Source: JBEKIK01 sp963845975
Lineage (GTDB): Bacteria; Planctomycetota; Planctomycetia; Pirellulales; Thermoguttaceae
Assembly: GCA_963845975.1 (NCBI GenBank)
Contig: CAWJUD010000002.1
Coordinates: 2,294,001 to 2,358,000, forward strand
Length of the DNA: 64,000 nt
Direction: 5' to 3'
Shown here: in pieces, positions 35,622 to 44,704 of the stretch
Numbering within the stretch: position 1 is the stretch's first letter
How the letters are laid out: every line of letters starts with the position of its first letter
Program-made: the position numbers and the translations under genes
The notes under the pieces: model-generated
What the model saw: only the letters and a program-made list of their open reading frames with translations
The model's database searches: none
Told to the model about the DNA's origin: nothing

Positions 35622-37922
35622 TTGCCTGTGCCCGGTCCTTTGAATTCCACTCATGATATTTGGGAAAACGTCGCGCCTGAGTTGCGTAGCGTGGTGGAAA
35701 CCCATCTTTCCCCCGGCGAAACTCCTTTGGTCTGGATGGAACTCGATCTTGACGAGCAGTTGCATTACGCCCGGGGACTGGTAGTGCTGACCGACCGCCG
35801 GCTTTTGTCGGTGGGGCCCACAACAGGGGCAGCAAAATCCGGCGACTTTCGAGAAGACTCTTTCCGCTCATGGCCGATAGAATCGTCTTTGACACTTCTT
35901 ACTAGAGAGCAGTCCGGCACGGGAATCCTGGAACTGATCGGCCCTGAAAAACTCCTGCAGCAGTGGCGGTTCACAGCCGGCAAAGTAAAGACCGCTCATC
36001 ACATATCCTTGCGGTTCGAACGCCTGCAAGCAGGAGACGCGAACGAGGAGGAAGATTCTTCGGAATTGCTCGGAGCGGTATGTCCAAGTTGCGGCTCCAT
36101 ATTGGCTCCGGATCAGACAACCTGTCCCGAGTGCGAAGCAGCCAAGGCCAAGCCGCCGATACAGTCCCTGTGGCGGTTGTCGCGCTTTGCCAAGCCTCGG
36201 GCGCTTGCCATCTTGTTCGGGTTTTCCTTGATGCTTGCCTGTAATGCCGCCACGTTGCTCTCGATGTATCTGACCAGGCCCATGGTAAACGATATCGTGG
36301 CCAAGAATTTTCGCTATATCCCCTTATATTTATGCTTATATGCCGGAGCGGCTGTTTTGGCCTGGCTGCTGGCCTGGGCCCGGACTTACGTATTGGCTTG
36401 GGTAAGCGAGCGGATTTTCGCCGATCTGCGCAATCAAACCTACTCGCATTTGCAAACTCTGTCTCTGGAGTACTTCGGCGGAAAACGGACCGGTGATTTG
36501 ATCGCGCGGGTAAGCAACGACACCGATCGAATCAATTATTTCCTCTCCGTCTACCTCCTCGATTTTGCCAACGACATGGTGATGTTGTTCATGATCGTCG
36601 CGACCTTGTTGACCATCGACGCGAAGTTGGCGATCGTGTCGCTGGCGCCCTTGCCGATTATCGCATATTTGGTCCATAAGGTGCGAAGCCGTCTGCGCCA
36701 AGGCTTTCAGTTGGGGAGCCGGACCTGGGGTGAAATGACCAGTATTCTGGCCGACACTATTCCCGGCATCCGCGTGGTCAAGGCTTTTGCCCAGGAACGC
36801 CGGGAAATCGACCGTTTCCGCCGGGCCAGCGATCAGGTTTTCCAAGCCAATATCCGCATCAATCGGCTCTGGTCCTTTTTCGGTTCGACCGTAACCTATT
36901 TGACCGAGCTGGGGGTATTGGTTGTGTGGGTTTACGGGGTCTATCGGGTATATCAAGCCTACTTGATCGATCCGAGGAACATCGACCTCGGTGCGTTGCT
37001 GTTGTTTGTCGGATATATTCGGAGCTTCTACACCCGACTGGACTCGATGAGCCGGATCGTATCGGCCGTGCAACGATCGGCAGCCAGTACGCAGCGGATT
37101 TTTTCCATCCTCGACCGCGTGCCCAGCGTAGCCGAGCCTGCCCACCCGGTACACCCGGGCCGGTTGCGCGGAGAATTGGAATTCCATAATGTGAGTTTCC
37201 ATTACGGCGCGAGGCCCGTACTGCAGAATGTGAACCTGAAAATTCAACCGGGTGAAATGATCGGCCTTGTCGGGCATAGCGGTGCCGGCAAAACCACAAT
37301 GATCAACTTGATTTGCCGTTTTTATGACGCCTCCGAAGGCGCGATTCTGGCCGACGGCGTCGATATCCGCTCCTATCCAATCGCCGAATATCGCCGCCAT
37401 ATCGGCATCGTGTTGCAAGAGCCTTTCCTGTTTTACGGAACTATCGCCGAAAATATCGCCTACGGCCGGCCCGATGCCCCGCGGGAAGAAATAGTCGCCG
37501 CCGCCCGGGCGGCCAGGGCCCATGAATTCATATTGCGTCTGCCCGACGGTTATAATTCCCTGGTGGGCGAACGCGGGCAGTTCCTTTCCGGCGGCGAACG
37601 GCAGCGGATCAGCATCGCCCGGGCGCTTTTAATAGATCCCCGCATCCTTATCCTTGACGAAGCCACTTCATCCGTCGACACCGAGACCGAACGCGAAATC
37701 CAGTTGGCCCTGGAAAACCTGGTCCAAGGCCGAACCACCATCGCCATCGCCCATCGCTTAAGCACCCTCCGCCGCGCCGATCGTTTGGTCGTAATCGAAC
37801 GGGGGCAGATCACCGAGGCCGGTCATCACGACGAATTGCTCAAAAGCTCGGGCACTTACGCCCGGCTGTATAAAGCCCAATTGGACATGACGCACGGACA
37901 TGCCGTAGCCGGCACGAAATAA
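35622..37922 (+). CDS. ABC exporter with N-terminal zinc ribbon (cyanophycin-associated type)
   Basis: Up to 766 residues. The start is uncertain: TTG at 35622 or GTG at 35628, right after an in-frame stop. Residues 1-140 form a PH-like soluble domain. A zinc ribbon (CPSCGSILAPDQTTCPEC) sits at about 153-170. Six membrane helices span about 200-480. The nucleotide-binding domain has GHSGAGKTT (Walker A, near 549), LSGGERQRISIARALL and ILILDEATSSVDT. A homodimeric half-transporter of the exporter type. Its coupling with DUF1854 (gap of 4 bases) and divergent cphA matches a known association of this transporter class with cyanophycin metabolism. The cargo is unknown. Confidence 0.9.
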   Translation: MPVPGPLNSTHDIWENVAPELRSVVETHLSPGETPLVWMELDLDEQLHYARGLVVLTDRRLLSVGPTTGAAKSGDFREDSFRSWPIESSLTLLTREQSGTGILELIGPEKLLQQWRFTAGKVKTAHHISLRFERLQAGDANEEEDSSELLGAVCPSCGSILAPDQTTCPECEAAKAKPPIQSLWRLSRFAKPRALAILFGFSLMLACNAATLLSMYLTRPMVNDIVAKNFRYIPLYLCLYAGAAVLAWLLAWARTYVLAWVSERIFADLRNQTYSHLQTLSLEYFGGKRTGDLIARVSNDTDRINYFLSVYLLDFANDMVMLFMIVATLLTIDAKLAIVSLAPLPIIAYLVHKVRSRLRQGFQLGSRTWGEMTSILADTIPGIRVVKAFAQERREIDRFRRASDQVFQANIRINRLWSFFGSTVTYLTELGVLVVWVYGVYRVYQAYLIDPRNIDLGALLLFVGYIRSFYTRLDSMSRIVSAVQRSAASTQRIFSILDRVPSVAEPAHPVHPGRLRGELEFHNVSFHYGARPVLQNVNLKIQPGEMIGLVGHSGAGKTTMINLICRFYDASEGAILADGVDIRSYPIAEYRRHIGIVLQEPFLFYGTIAENIAYGRPDAPREEIVAAARAARAHEFILRLPDGYNSLVGERGQFLSGGERQRISIARALLIDPRILILDEATSSVDTETEREIQLALENLVQGRTTIAIAHRLSTLRRADRLVVIERGQITEAGHHDELLKSSGTYARLYKAQLDMTHGHAVAGTK

Positions 37923-37926
37923 CAAA

Positions 37927-38427
37927 ATGGATCAAAACTCCACGTCCGCCGAACAACTTGCCGCACGCGGTTTCCAATTGCAGCGCGATGCCTTCGATCG
38001 CCTGGTATTGACCGATGCCGACGGCCGAAAACTGGTGGGAGTCGAGCCGGTCCGGGCCTTTCCCATCTCTTCACCCGAGGAGTGGCTTTCGATCATCGAT
38101 GCCGAAGGCAGCGAAGTTCTCTGCATCCGGGAAATCGACAAACTTCCCTCTGAAGTGCGGAAAATATTGGAGGAAGAATTATCCCGCCGCGAATTCGTGC
38201 CGATTATCCAGCGCATCGCGAGCGTGACGGCCGACGTCGATCCTTCCGAGTGGCACGTGGAAACCAATCGCGGAGAGACTACTTTTCTTTTAGACAGCGA
38301 GGACGACGTGCGCCGCTTGGGCGCTTATAAAGCCTTGTTCATCGACACGCACGGCATCCGCTACCTGATCCCCGACACCCGCGCCCTGGATTACGCCAGC
38401 CGGCGGATCCTCGATCGCTACTTCTAA
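37927..38427 (+). CDS. DUF1854 protein, cyanophycin-locus type
   Basis: 166 residues. ATG at 37927, four bases behind the ABC exporter stop, so co-translated. Family features: LVGVEPVRAFPISSPEEWLS, REIDKLPSEVRKILEEELSR, FVPIIQRIASVT and the C-terminal GIRYLIPDTRALDYASRRIL. DUF1854 proteins are regularly found next to this ABC exporter and cyanophycin genes; the biochemical role is not established. It may be a cytoplasmic accessory of the exporter. Confidence 0.85.
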   Translation: MDQNSTSAEQLAARGFQLQRDAFDRLVLTDADGRKLVGVEPVRAFPISSPEEWLSIIDAEGSEVLCIREIDKLPSEVRKILEEELSRREFVPIIQRIASVTADVDPSEWHVETNRGETTFLLDSEDDVRRLGAYKALFIDTHGIRYLIPDTRALDYASRRILDRYF

Positions 38428-38439
38428 ATGTCGCCCTAA

Positions 38440-38527
38440 TGCAGCCCGCACACTCCGTGTGCAGGTCTTCTAAATGTAGACTACATACGCCGTGTACGGG
38501 GGCGGCGCACGGAGTGTGCCTACTACA
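38440..38527. repeat. TGTAGC palindromic element, copy 2
   Basis: 88-bp element with ends TGCAGCCCGCACAC (38440-38453) and GTGTGCCTACTACA (38514-38527), matching at 10 of 14 positions. Inside are CACTCCGTGTGC and GCACGGAGTGTG hairpins, and CTAAATGTAGACTACAT. Same family as 27191-27314. It fills the gap between two convergent genes. Confidence 0.65.
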
Positions 38528-38531
38528 TTTT

Positions 38532-39332
38532 CTATCGATGAAAAAACATCTGATAAACCGTGAGCATGATTTCCAGCACGATCAAAACGACGATATACCA
38601 CTCCACCCGCAGGCTGCGGCGGTTTTGCAGCAATTCCAGAACCGTCTCCGCGGTCCGCGAGATGAGTTCCAGCTTGCGTTCCAACGCGGCGTAGCGCTCG
38701 ACGATCTCGAATTCGTCTTCCAGGCGCAAATAGAGGCGTTCCATGCCGGGACGCTCCCAGATCAAATCGGGCTTGTCGTCCATTTGCACCCGCCCCACCA
38801 TCTTATGCTCGCTTAAAAGCGCCCCGCCAATGTGACTCAACAACTCCCGGGTGTTGCGCCCGCTGCGGGCGTTTCGCTCCAGGTTCAAAGCCAGAGGTTC
38901 GATGCGGTCAAAATCGCGGGCCACCTTGGATTCGTACTTCGCCAGCACAATGCTCTTGCTCAGCACGTCGGCCAGGATTTGCAGGCGCTCGATACTTCCT
39001 TCCTGAAGAACCAGGGTGTTGAGGTCCATTCCCTCCCGGCCATCAGGTTCAATGCGTATGTCGATCTCTTCCGTCTCCAGGTCGGGAAAGGGTTGGATGA
39101 TCAGCGGGCGGATCTGTTCCAGAAACGACGCCTGCTCGCTTGCGGAAACGTCGAACAATACCACGGCCCCGTAGCGGAACAGCACCGCAACCCCGCCGCC
39201 GCGAACCGAAACTGAAAGTGGCCCCTGAGCAAGGCGCTCGGCCTCGCCCATGGCCCGCAGATCCAAGCGTTCCCCAAGCAGAAGGGCCCGGGCTTTGAAC
39301 GACTTGTGTTCAGAAATCCGTAAAGCATCCAT
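38532..39332 (-). CDS. DUF155/RMD1-YagE family protein, C-terminally membrane-anchored
   Basis: 266 residues. The middle part carries family marks: ERLQILADVLSKSIVLAKYE, DFDRIEPLALNLERNARSGR and LLSHIGGALLSEHKMVGRVQ. The long helix ERLYLRLEDEFEIVERYAAL is followed by EWYIVVLIVLEIMLTVYQMFF, a single tail anchor. In yeast the relatives (RMD1, RMD8, Rrg/Mrx10) are membrane proteins of organelles; the bacterial function is unknown. It abuts the repeat at 38440-38527 and is convergent with DUF1854. Confidence 0.85.
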   Translation of the reverse strand: MDALRISEHKSFKARALLLGERLDLRAMGEAERLAQGPLSVSVRGGGVAVLFRYGAVVLFDVSASEQASFLEQIRPLIIQPFPDLETEEIDIRIEPDGREGMDLNTLVLQEGSIERLQILADVLSKSIVLAKYESKVARDFDRIEPLALNLERNARSGRNTRELLSHIGGALLSEHKMVGRVQMDDKPDLIWERPGMERLYLRLEDEFEIVERYAALERKLELISRTAETVLELLQNRRSLRVEWYIVVLIVLEIMLTVYQMFFHR

Positions 39333-39397
39333 ACTATATTTATACGCCGTTCATTTCCGGTTGGACACTCCTCCTTTGTACAGGAGCACAGGGGAGA

Positions 39398-39473
39398 AAA
39401 GGTGTCAGGAACCCTTAATATGGAAAAAGGGACTATTGTTAAAATCCCAAAAATAATGGTTCCTGGCACCTTT
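39398..39473. repeat. AAAGGTGTCAGGAACC inverted-repeat element
   Basis: A 76-bp element with 16-bp terminal arms AAAGGTGTCAGGAACC (39398-39413) and GGTTCCTGGCACCTTT (39458-39473), one mismatch. The interior also pairs partly (GGAAAAAGGGA / AATCCC). This terminal sequence is a type seen in REP/MITE-like repeats of many bacteria. Located between the DUF155 and subtilase genes. Confidence 0.7.
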
Positions 39474-39491
39474 ATTCACCTTTATTTTTAT

Positions 39492-42400
39492 TTACAGCGC
39501 GGCGAAAAACTCGTCAAACGATCTGTTCTCGGAAGTCTGATTGTCCCAAGACTCAAGGGCCTCTTCGAGTCCTTTCGAAAACCCTGCTTCCGGAACGCTG
39601 GACATTACCGCTGCGTTTTCGCCGGGGGTGTGGGCAATATTTCGAGTGACGCTGTTTATATTCACATCCAAGATTCGATCGCCTCGGCTTATCGGGCCCC
39701 AAGAGAGATTATTTATATGGGCCGTGCCATCAGGCATCCATGATTTGCCCTGAATGCTGCTTTCGTGGAAGGCGACTTCCACTGCCTGGGCGGATATGTC
39801 GGTGTGCAAGAGCGACAGAATATTGTCTTGCATCCCCGGATAAATAATATAATTCGAGCAGGCCTGAGAAAATCCGTTCCCGCCGGCAACCTGGCGGTTT
39901 ACTGCCGGCGCGGCAGGCACGGCGGCCGTCGCCGGCCGTGCCAAAGTTGCTCCTTGCGAAAGATCTTCGCCAATGCTCAGCGAAGAAATTGACGAGGGAA
40001 CAAGCCATTGCTGCGTTGCATTTGTCGCCGTTACCTTGAACGATTTTAGAACCGTATTGGCGCCGTCGCTCGCCGTAACATTCACATAAAACACGCCGAT
40101 AAAGTTCGCGTCCCGGGTAATCCGCAATTGGTTGCCCGAGAGTGTCAAAGCCGCCTTGTTGCCGGGAACCGATATATGCGCTTGAGTCTTCGGATCGACC
40201 GTGTAAGCCGTGGCGGACAATGTCAAACGATCGCCGTCCGCGTCGCTTACCGCCAATGGAATAGCGATCCCGCCGGCTTTATTGGACAAAATCTGGTCGC
40301 TTATGCTTTGCAGCACGGGCGGCGAGTTCTGCGACGTAAGCGAAAGTTTATAGCCCCCGGTTTGATGAGTATCGTAGGCCGTGGTTTTGATGAAATACGT
40401 TCCGCTGGCGGGCGCAGTCCACTGGATGCGAGAGGCCGGGTTGTTGGACGCTATGTCGTCGTTGTAGGCCAATTGCGTTGTGCCGTTGCGATCGTACAAG
40501 GCCAACACCGAGTCGGTCAGCCCGACCAACGTTGTGGAGATGACGTATTTTTTGCCGGCCACGGCTTGGAATTTGAACCAATCCTGGTCGCCGCCGGTTT
40601 CAATCGTACCCGCTGTGGTGCTGTTCACCGCGATGGCAGCCGCGGCGGCGGCGTTATTGCCGTAATCGTCGGGGGCCACGATGGTCAGCGTCGTGGACAG
40701 TGCCGTGCTCCATTGACCGTTTTTATCGATTGCCCGGGCAAAGAACCGGCTGGTTCCAGGCGTCATTCCGCCCGTGTGGACTGCCAATTCAGCCGTTCCA
40801 TTGACCACCGTATTGTCGTAACCGATGCATGAATCGCCCGTGTCGTATGCCCCGTTGCCGTTAGTGTCTTGATAAAAATAGACCGCCGATACGCCGGTCG
40901 AAGATGCCGTTGCTTGAGCGACCAGAGTCACGGACGCGCCTTTGGCAACGGTCGAAGACGGACTGACCAGCAACGATCCCAAAATCGGCAACGAAGGCGC
41001 GGCGCCGGCGCCCAGTAATTTCAACGTGTTATACGCATCCAAACGCCCGCCGCTGGCGACTTTCCCGCTAAGGGAACCGATATGATCCACGCCTTGCAAA
41101 ATGGCATTGCGGATATCGGCGAGCGTGGCGTTTGGTTTATACGCCCAGGCCAAAGCCGCTACGCCCGACACCATCGGCGTGGCCATGCTCGTACCGGAAT
41201 AATAGGCGTAACGGTTGTTGGGCACGGTACTGTAAATCGATACGCCGGGTGCGGCCAAATCGACCGTTGCCGCTCCATAGCAACTGAAACTTGCCAGTAG
41301 ATCGTTCTGATCGCTGGCCGCCACGGAAATGACGTTTGGCGCAGTGTAATTGGCCGGATACTGGGCCGCGGCGTCGTTGTTCGCAGCGCTGTTGCCCGCG
41401 GCGGCCACGAACATGATGCCCGCGTCGCTGGCGGCTTGGATCGCGGTTTGCATGGCTGAGGAGAATCCGCCGCCGCCCCAACTGGCGTTAATCACCCGCA
41501 CGTTGACACCATGCTGAGTGCGCTCCATCGTGGCGTAATTGATAGCCCTGACGGCGTCGGACAAATAGCCCGAACCGGTGCTGCTCATGAATTTCAAGGG
41601 CATAATGGAAGCCGACCAATTGACCCCCGCCACCCCCAGGCTGTTGTTTCCCACCGCGGCAATCGTACCCGACACGTGCGTGCCGTGGCCGTTGTCGTCC
41701 ATCGGATTGCCGTTGTTGCTGACGAAATTGTACCCGTGAACGTCGTCAACGAATCCATCGTGATCGTCGTCCGTTCCGTTGCCGGCGATTTCCGCGGTAT
41801 TGGTCCAGATGTTCGCCGCCAGGTCCGGATGCGTATAATCGACTCCAGTGTCGATCACGGCCACCACTACTCGATTGGCGCCGCTGGCGCCGGTGGTGAT
41901 ATTCCAGGCGTCCTGAGCGTCGATTTTCGTCATGCCCCAAAGTTGCGACACGAGCGGATCGTTGGAAACCTTTTCAACCTGGCGCAGGGCGTCTTGCTCA
42001 AAGCTGGATACATAGGCGTCGTGCGAGAACCATTGTTCCACGGCGTCGAACGAGCTTCCCATGCTGCGGACCAATTCCTGACCTTCCAGCCCCAATCCTC
42101 GAATTATCTGAAAATTAATGCCCCCGCCCGCCAGCAGGCTTGCGGTTTGAGCGAGTTGAGTGATCCCGTCCAAGGCATTGGTGTCGAACTGGACGATCCA
42201 GTCGTAGACGTTCGCCTGGCCGTCGACCGATCCGCTATTTGTGCTCGTGGAATGAATAATGCTTTCCGCCGACCACGTCGCCACGCCCGCGTGACTCGGT
42301 TGATTGGTCGTGCTGCAATCTTGAAACCAGATTGGCGAGATGAACGAAGAGAGACCGTCGGCGCTCATCAAGGCCCTGCATTCCAGGGGCTCGATCCTAA

Positions 42401-42551
42401 GCAGCCGCCGGCGGATATGCCGGTCGCGGAGCAATGAAACCCCGCCGCTTTTACGGCCACGGTTCGATAGTTTTAAAAGTTTTTGGCCCGCTCGAAAACA
42501 ATAATCCAGCAATCCGCACTCTGTGCCAAGGCCTAGCATGATGCATACCAT
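39492..42551 (-). CDS. Large secreted subtilisin-family serine protease
   Basis: 1019 residues. The N-terminus carries the planctomycete export motif RRLLRIEPLECRALMSADG (about 48-66). The S8 catalytic domain covers about 215-510: Asp in VVAVIDTGVDYTHPDL (about D231), His in NGHGTHVSGTIAAVG (about H287), Ser in YYSGTSMATPMVSGVAA (about S450). An Ig/Big-like module follows (LLVSPSSTVAKGASVTL, 525-620), then a PPC-type domain (DDYGNNAAAAAAIAV, DQDWFKFQAVAGKKYVIST, 625-715) and a cadherin-like module (SDADGDRLTLSATAY, 720-830). The last 150 residues are low-similarity. Monocistronic. Extracellular protein degradation is the likely role. The region before residue 48 may contain an alternative, later start. 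Confidence 0.93.
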   Translation of the reverse strand: MVCIMLGLGTECGLLDYCFRAGQKLLKLSNRGRKSGGVSLLRDRHIRRRLLRIEPLECRALMSADGLSSFISPIWFQDCSTTNQPSHAGVATWSAESIIHSTSTNSGSVDGQANVYDWIVQFDTNALDGITQLAQTASLLAGGGINFQIIRGLGLEGQELVRSMGSSFDAVEQWFSHDAYVSSFEQDALRQVEKVSNDPLVSQLWGMTKIDAQDAWNITTGASGANRVVVAVIDTGVDYTHPDLAANIWTNTAEIAGNGTDDDHDGFVDDVHGYNFVSNNGNPMDDNGHGTHVSGTIAAVGNNSLGVAGVNWSASIMPLKFMSSTGSGYLSDAVRAINYATMERTQHGVNVRVINASWGGGGFSSAMQTAIQAASDAGIMFVAAAGNSAANNDAAAQYPANYTAPNVISVAASDQNDLLASFSCYGAATVDLAAPGVSIYSTVPNNRYAYYSGTSMATPMVSGVAALAWAYKPNATLADIRNAILQGVDHIGSLSGKVASGGRLDAYNTLKLLGAGAAPSLPILGSLLVSPSSTVAKGASVTLVAQATASSTGVSAVYFYQDTNGNGAYDTGDSCIGYDNTVVNGTAELAVHTGGMTPGTSRFFARAIDKNGQWSTALSTTLTIVAPDDYGNNAAAAAAIAVNSTTAGTIETGGDQDWFKFQAVAGKKYVISTTLVGLTDSVLALYDRNGTTQLAYNDDIASNNPASRIQWTAPASGTYFIKTTAYDTHQTGGYKLSLTSQNSPPVLQSISDQILSNKAGGIAIPLAVSDADGDRLTLSATAYTVDPKTQAHISVPGNKAALTLSGNQLRITRDANFIGVFYVNVTASDGANTVLKSFKVTATNATQQWLVPSSISSLSIGEDLSQGATLARPATAAVPAAPAVNRQVAGGNGFSQACSNYIIYPGMQDNILSLLHTDISAQAVEVAFHESSIQGKSWMPDGTAHINNLSWGPISRGDRILDVNINSVTRNIAHTPGENAAVMSSVPEAGFSKGLEEALESWDNQTSENRSFDEFFAAL

Positions 42552-43219
42552 GATGAAATGGCTCGAACAAAGGCTGCCGCCGGCCTCTGGCGGAGGAAAT
42601 AATCCCCTGCCGAAGTCCGCTCGTTGCGGCGACTTTGCTCTTCAGTGACGAGAAGGATGAAAAGCTCGAATCTTTTTAAAGTTTGTGTCATAAAACCAGC
42701 ATGGTCAAACCGGATTCTTATCTACGGTAAATTGCATTGTCTCGGAAACACCCGTTCTCTTGCGGATGATGCCAAAAATGAACTTGACGCTGAACAACCG
42801 GCAAAACTGTTTCATGAAGCCGCCGGACGTGGTCCAACTGCTACGAGGCTTGTTGCAAAGATGTTCGACGCGGTGCTGCTTAATCTCGACGCCGTTGTTT
42901 TTTCACGACATCGCCGTCTGCGCTGCCAAACCACACTCGGTTCATTGGTATTTGTTAAATGCGAAACATTTTGCATTATGCGCGTCCAAATGGCAAGCAT
43001 TTTCATGCGATAAATCGTGGTCGAAAAAAACACCTTGTGAACAGACGCTTTCTTGGCAATCTGCGGTGTGTATCCGCGACCAGATAAACGACAAAGCGGG
43101 CTAATAAGGGAATTTGGATAAAAATATTTTGCCCCTCCGATAGCATTGAAAGCACGTATTTTCTCGGGCAAAATCAGCGGAATTGCATTTCACAAATGCA
43201 AATGAAATGAGAATCTGAT
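42552..43219. other. Intergenic region without a convincing gene
   Basis: About 670 bases. Overlapping short open frames on both strands (for example 42624-43013 plus and 42812-43171 minus) have no ribosome site, no recognisable motif and odd composition (many Cys, Lys, Ser, Arg). It may be decayed coding sequence. The 3' end leads into the arsR promoter. Confidence 0.4.
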
Positions 43220-43257
43220 TTGACAACCATTGCACATTTGGCTAAACTTACAAATGT
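43220..43257 (+). promoter_or_regulatory. arsR promoter with overlapping ArsR-type operator
   Basis: TTGACA (43220-43225), 17-base spacer, TAAACT (43243-43248). The inverted repeat ACATTTG (43234-43240) / CAAATGT (43251-43257), spaced by 10, covers the -10 box. That is the position and geometry expected for an ArsR/SmtB repressor operator. The first ATG is 33 bases downstream. Autoregulation of the whole 43.3-48.0 kb unit is inferred. Confidence 0.7.
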
Positions 43258-43289
43258 TTTCCGCCGACAGGAATATTAGAGAAATTATA

Positions 43290-43619
43290 ATGGATGCAAA
43301 AACCAAGGCAAAATACGAGGCCCGCGCACGGATCATCAAGGCCATGGCCCATCCCGCGCGCTTGTTGATCGTCGACGAATTGGCTCGGCGCGATGAACGA
43401 TGCGTCTGTGAATTGACTAAGATGGTCGGCACCGACATTTCCACGGTTTCGCGGCATTTGGCCATACTCAAACACGCCGGCATCATCGAGGACCAAAAAC
43501 GCGGATCGCAGGTTTATTATAAACTCCGCGTGCGTTGCGTTCTGGATTTTTTCCGGTGCGTGGAGTCCGTTCTGCATTGCAACATCCAGGAGCAAAGGAA
43601 AATGCTAAAAAGCATTTAA
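43290..43619 (+). CDS. ArsR/SmtB-family metalloregulator
   Basis: 109 residues from ATG 43290. Winged helix with AMAHPARLLIVDELARRDERC (helix 1-2), then VCELTKMVGTDISTVSRHLAIL (recognition helix) and HAGIIEDQKRGSQVYYKL (wing). The metal site type is alpha-3: ERCVCEL gives the C-x-C pair used for arsenite or soft metals, although a third Cys could come from CVLDFFRCVESVLHC in the C-terminal helix. Repressor released by thiophilic ligand. It precedes the cassette and has its own operator. Confidence 0.9.
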   Translation: MDAKTKAKYEARARIIKAMAHPARLLIVDELARRDERCVCELTKMVGTDISTVSRHLAILKHAGIIEDQKRGSQVYYKLRVRCVLDFFRCVESVLHCNIQEQRKMLKSI

Positions 43620-43720
43620 CAAATTGGCGGCTGGCTCCAGGCATTTCCACAAAAACGTCAAAAAAACTATGGTAGGGGGCCTGTCCCCTTTTTTCGCAAA
43701 GGTTCTCGGGAGAATAGAGC

Positions 43721-44174
43721 ATGCCGGAATTCCTAGAGACAACCGTGGATAAGTTTATCTTCCGCGTGGCTACCGATCGCTTCTATAGCATCGACGGCAT
43801 TTGGTGCAAGAAGTTCTTGATGGCGGCGGGTCCGCGTCGGGCTGAGCGATTATTCACAGCAGCGCATGGGCGATGTGACCTATGTTCACCTCAAGTCGCC
43901 CGGCGCCGGGCTCGCGGTCGGAAACGCATTTGCCGAAATAGAAACAATCAAAGCCAATTCCGACCTTTTCTCGCCTGTAAACGGGGTTATTTCAGGCATC
44001 AACAAGTCGCTCGATTCCGTCCCGGAGATCATAAATCAAGATCCCTACGACAAAGGCTGGCTGGTGGATATCGAAACCGACGATTGGCAAGCCGATCAAG
44101 CGCGGCTGCTCAAGCCGCGGGAGTACCTGTCTGTTATCCGCGAACAGGCCGAAAAGGAGTTGAACGATTCATGA
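43721..44174 (+). CDS. GcvH-like lipoyl carrier protein, frame broken once
   Basis: H-protein-like domain. Start ATG 43721 (MPEFLETTVDKFIFRVATDR). One extra base in the G run near 43829-43833 displaces the frame; removing it gives FLMAAVRVGLSDYSQQRMGD and continues to TGA at 44172. The lipoylated lysine lies in EIETIKANSDLFSPVNG, with INQDPYDKGWLVDIE behind, as in glycine-cleavage H proteins. About 150 residues. No gcvP, gcvT or lipoyl ligase is adjacent, so a role in glycine cleavage is doubtful. GcvH-like carriers also serve sulfur metabolism. Its stop overlaps the next gene (ATGA). Confidence 0.8.
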
Positions 44175-44620
44175 GCCGGACCGCAACCTATCACACCACA
44201 GTCCGATGGAAAGGCGGGCATTGGGGCCACCTGGTCATGGGAAACGGGCCGGAATACGAATTTTCCGCCCCGCCCGACGCACAGGGTTTTCCCGGAGTTT
44301 TCACGCCGGAAGACGCGTTCGTGGCCGCCGCCAATACATGCGTGATGATGATGTTTATCTGGGCGGCAGAAAGGTTCAAGCTAAATTTGCTCTCCTACGA
44401 GTGCCGCACCGAGGGCACGAAACTGATCGAACTCGATCGTACGGAAATCTTCAATCGCTTGCTTTTTCGCCCCAAAATCCGCGTGGCGGCAAATAGCGAA
44501 TCGCCGGAAGCGGTCAAAGCAAAGGTGCGGCGCGCACTTAAAGCCGCCCAGAAGTACAGCCTCGTGGCCAACTCCGTCAAGTCGGAAATCGTCGTGGAGC
44601 CGGAGGTAGTGATAGAATAA
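44171..44620 (+). CDS. OsmC/Ohr-like thiol protein
   Basis: 149 residues. ATG 44171 overlaps the stop of the GcvH-like gene by four bases. OsmC fold: N-terminal strands TATYHTTVRWKGGHWGHLVM, the helix PEDAFVAAANTCVMMMFIWAA with the first Cys, and the second Cys in LLSYECRTEG, followed by FNRLLFRPKIRV and the AQKYSLVANSVKSEI tail. The Cys pair in OsmC/Ohr reduces peroxides, often with lipoyl-dithiol donors, so its coupling with a lipoyl carrier is notable. Specific substrate unknown. Confidence 0.88.
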   Translation: MSRTATYHTTVRWKGGHWGHLVMGNGPEYEFSAPPDAQGFPGVFTPEDAFVAAANTCVMMMFIWAAERFKLNLLSYECRTEGTKLIELDRTEIFNRLLFRPKIRVAANSESPEAVKAKVRRALKAAQKYSLVANSVKSEIVVEPEVVIE

Positions 44621-44704
44621 TAAAATCAATCCATAAGACGCAAACGAAAGTAAGTCGAAAAAACACGCGAACATAGAGTCAACCCGCTAATGGAGAAAAT
44701 CAAC

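Noticed and set aside
42624..43171. Overlapping open frames on both strands, possibly transposase remnants
   Set aside because: Cannot be matched to any family; mutually overlapping, without starts that have ribosome sites.
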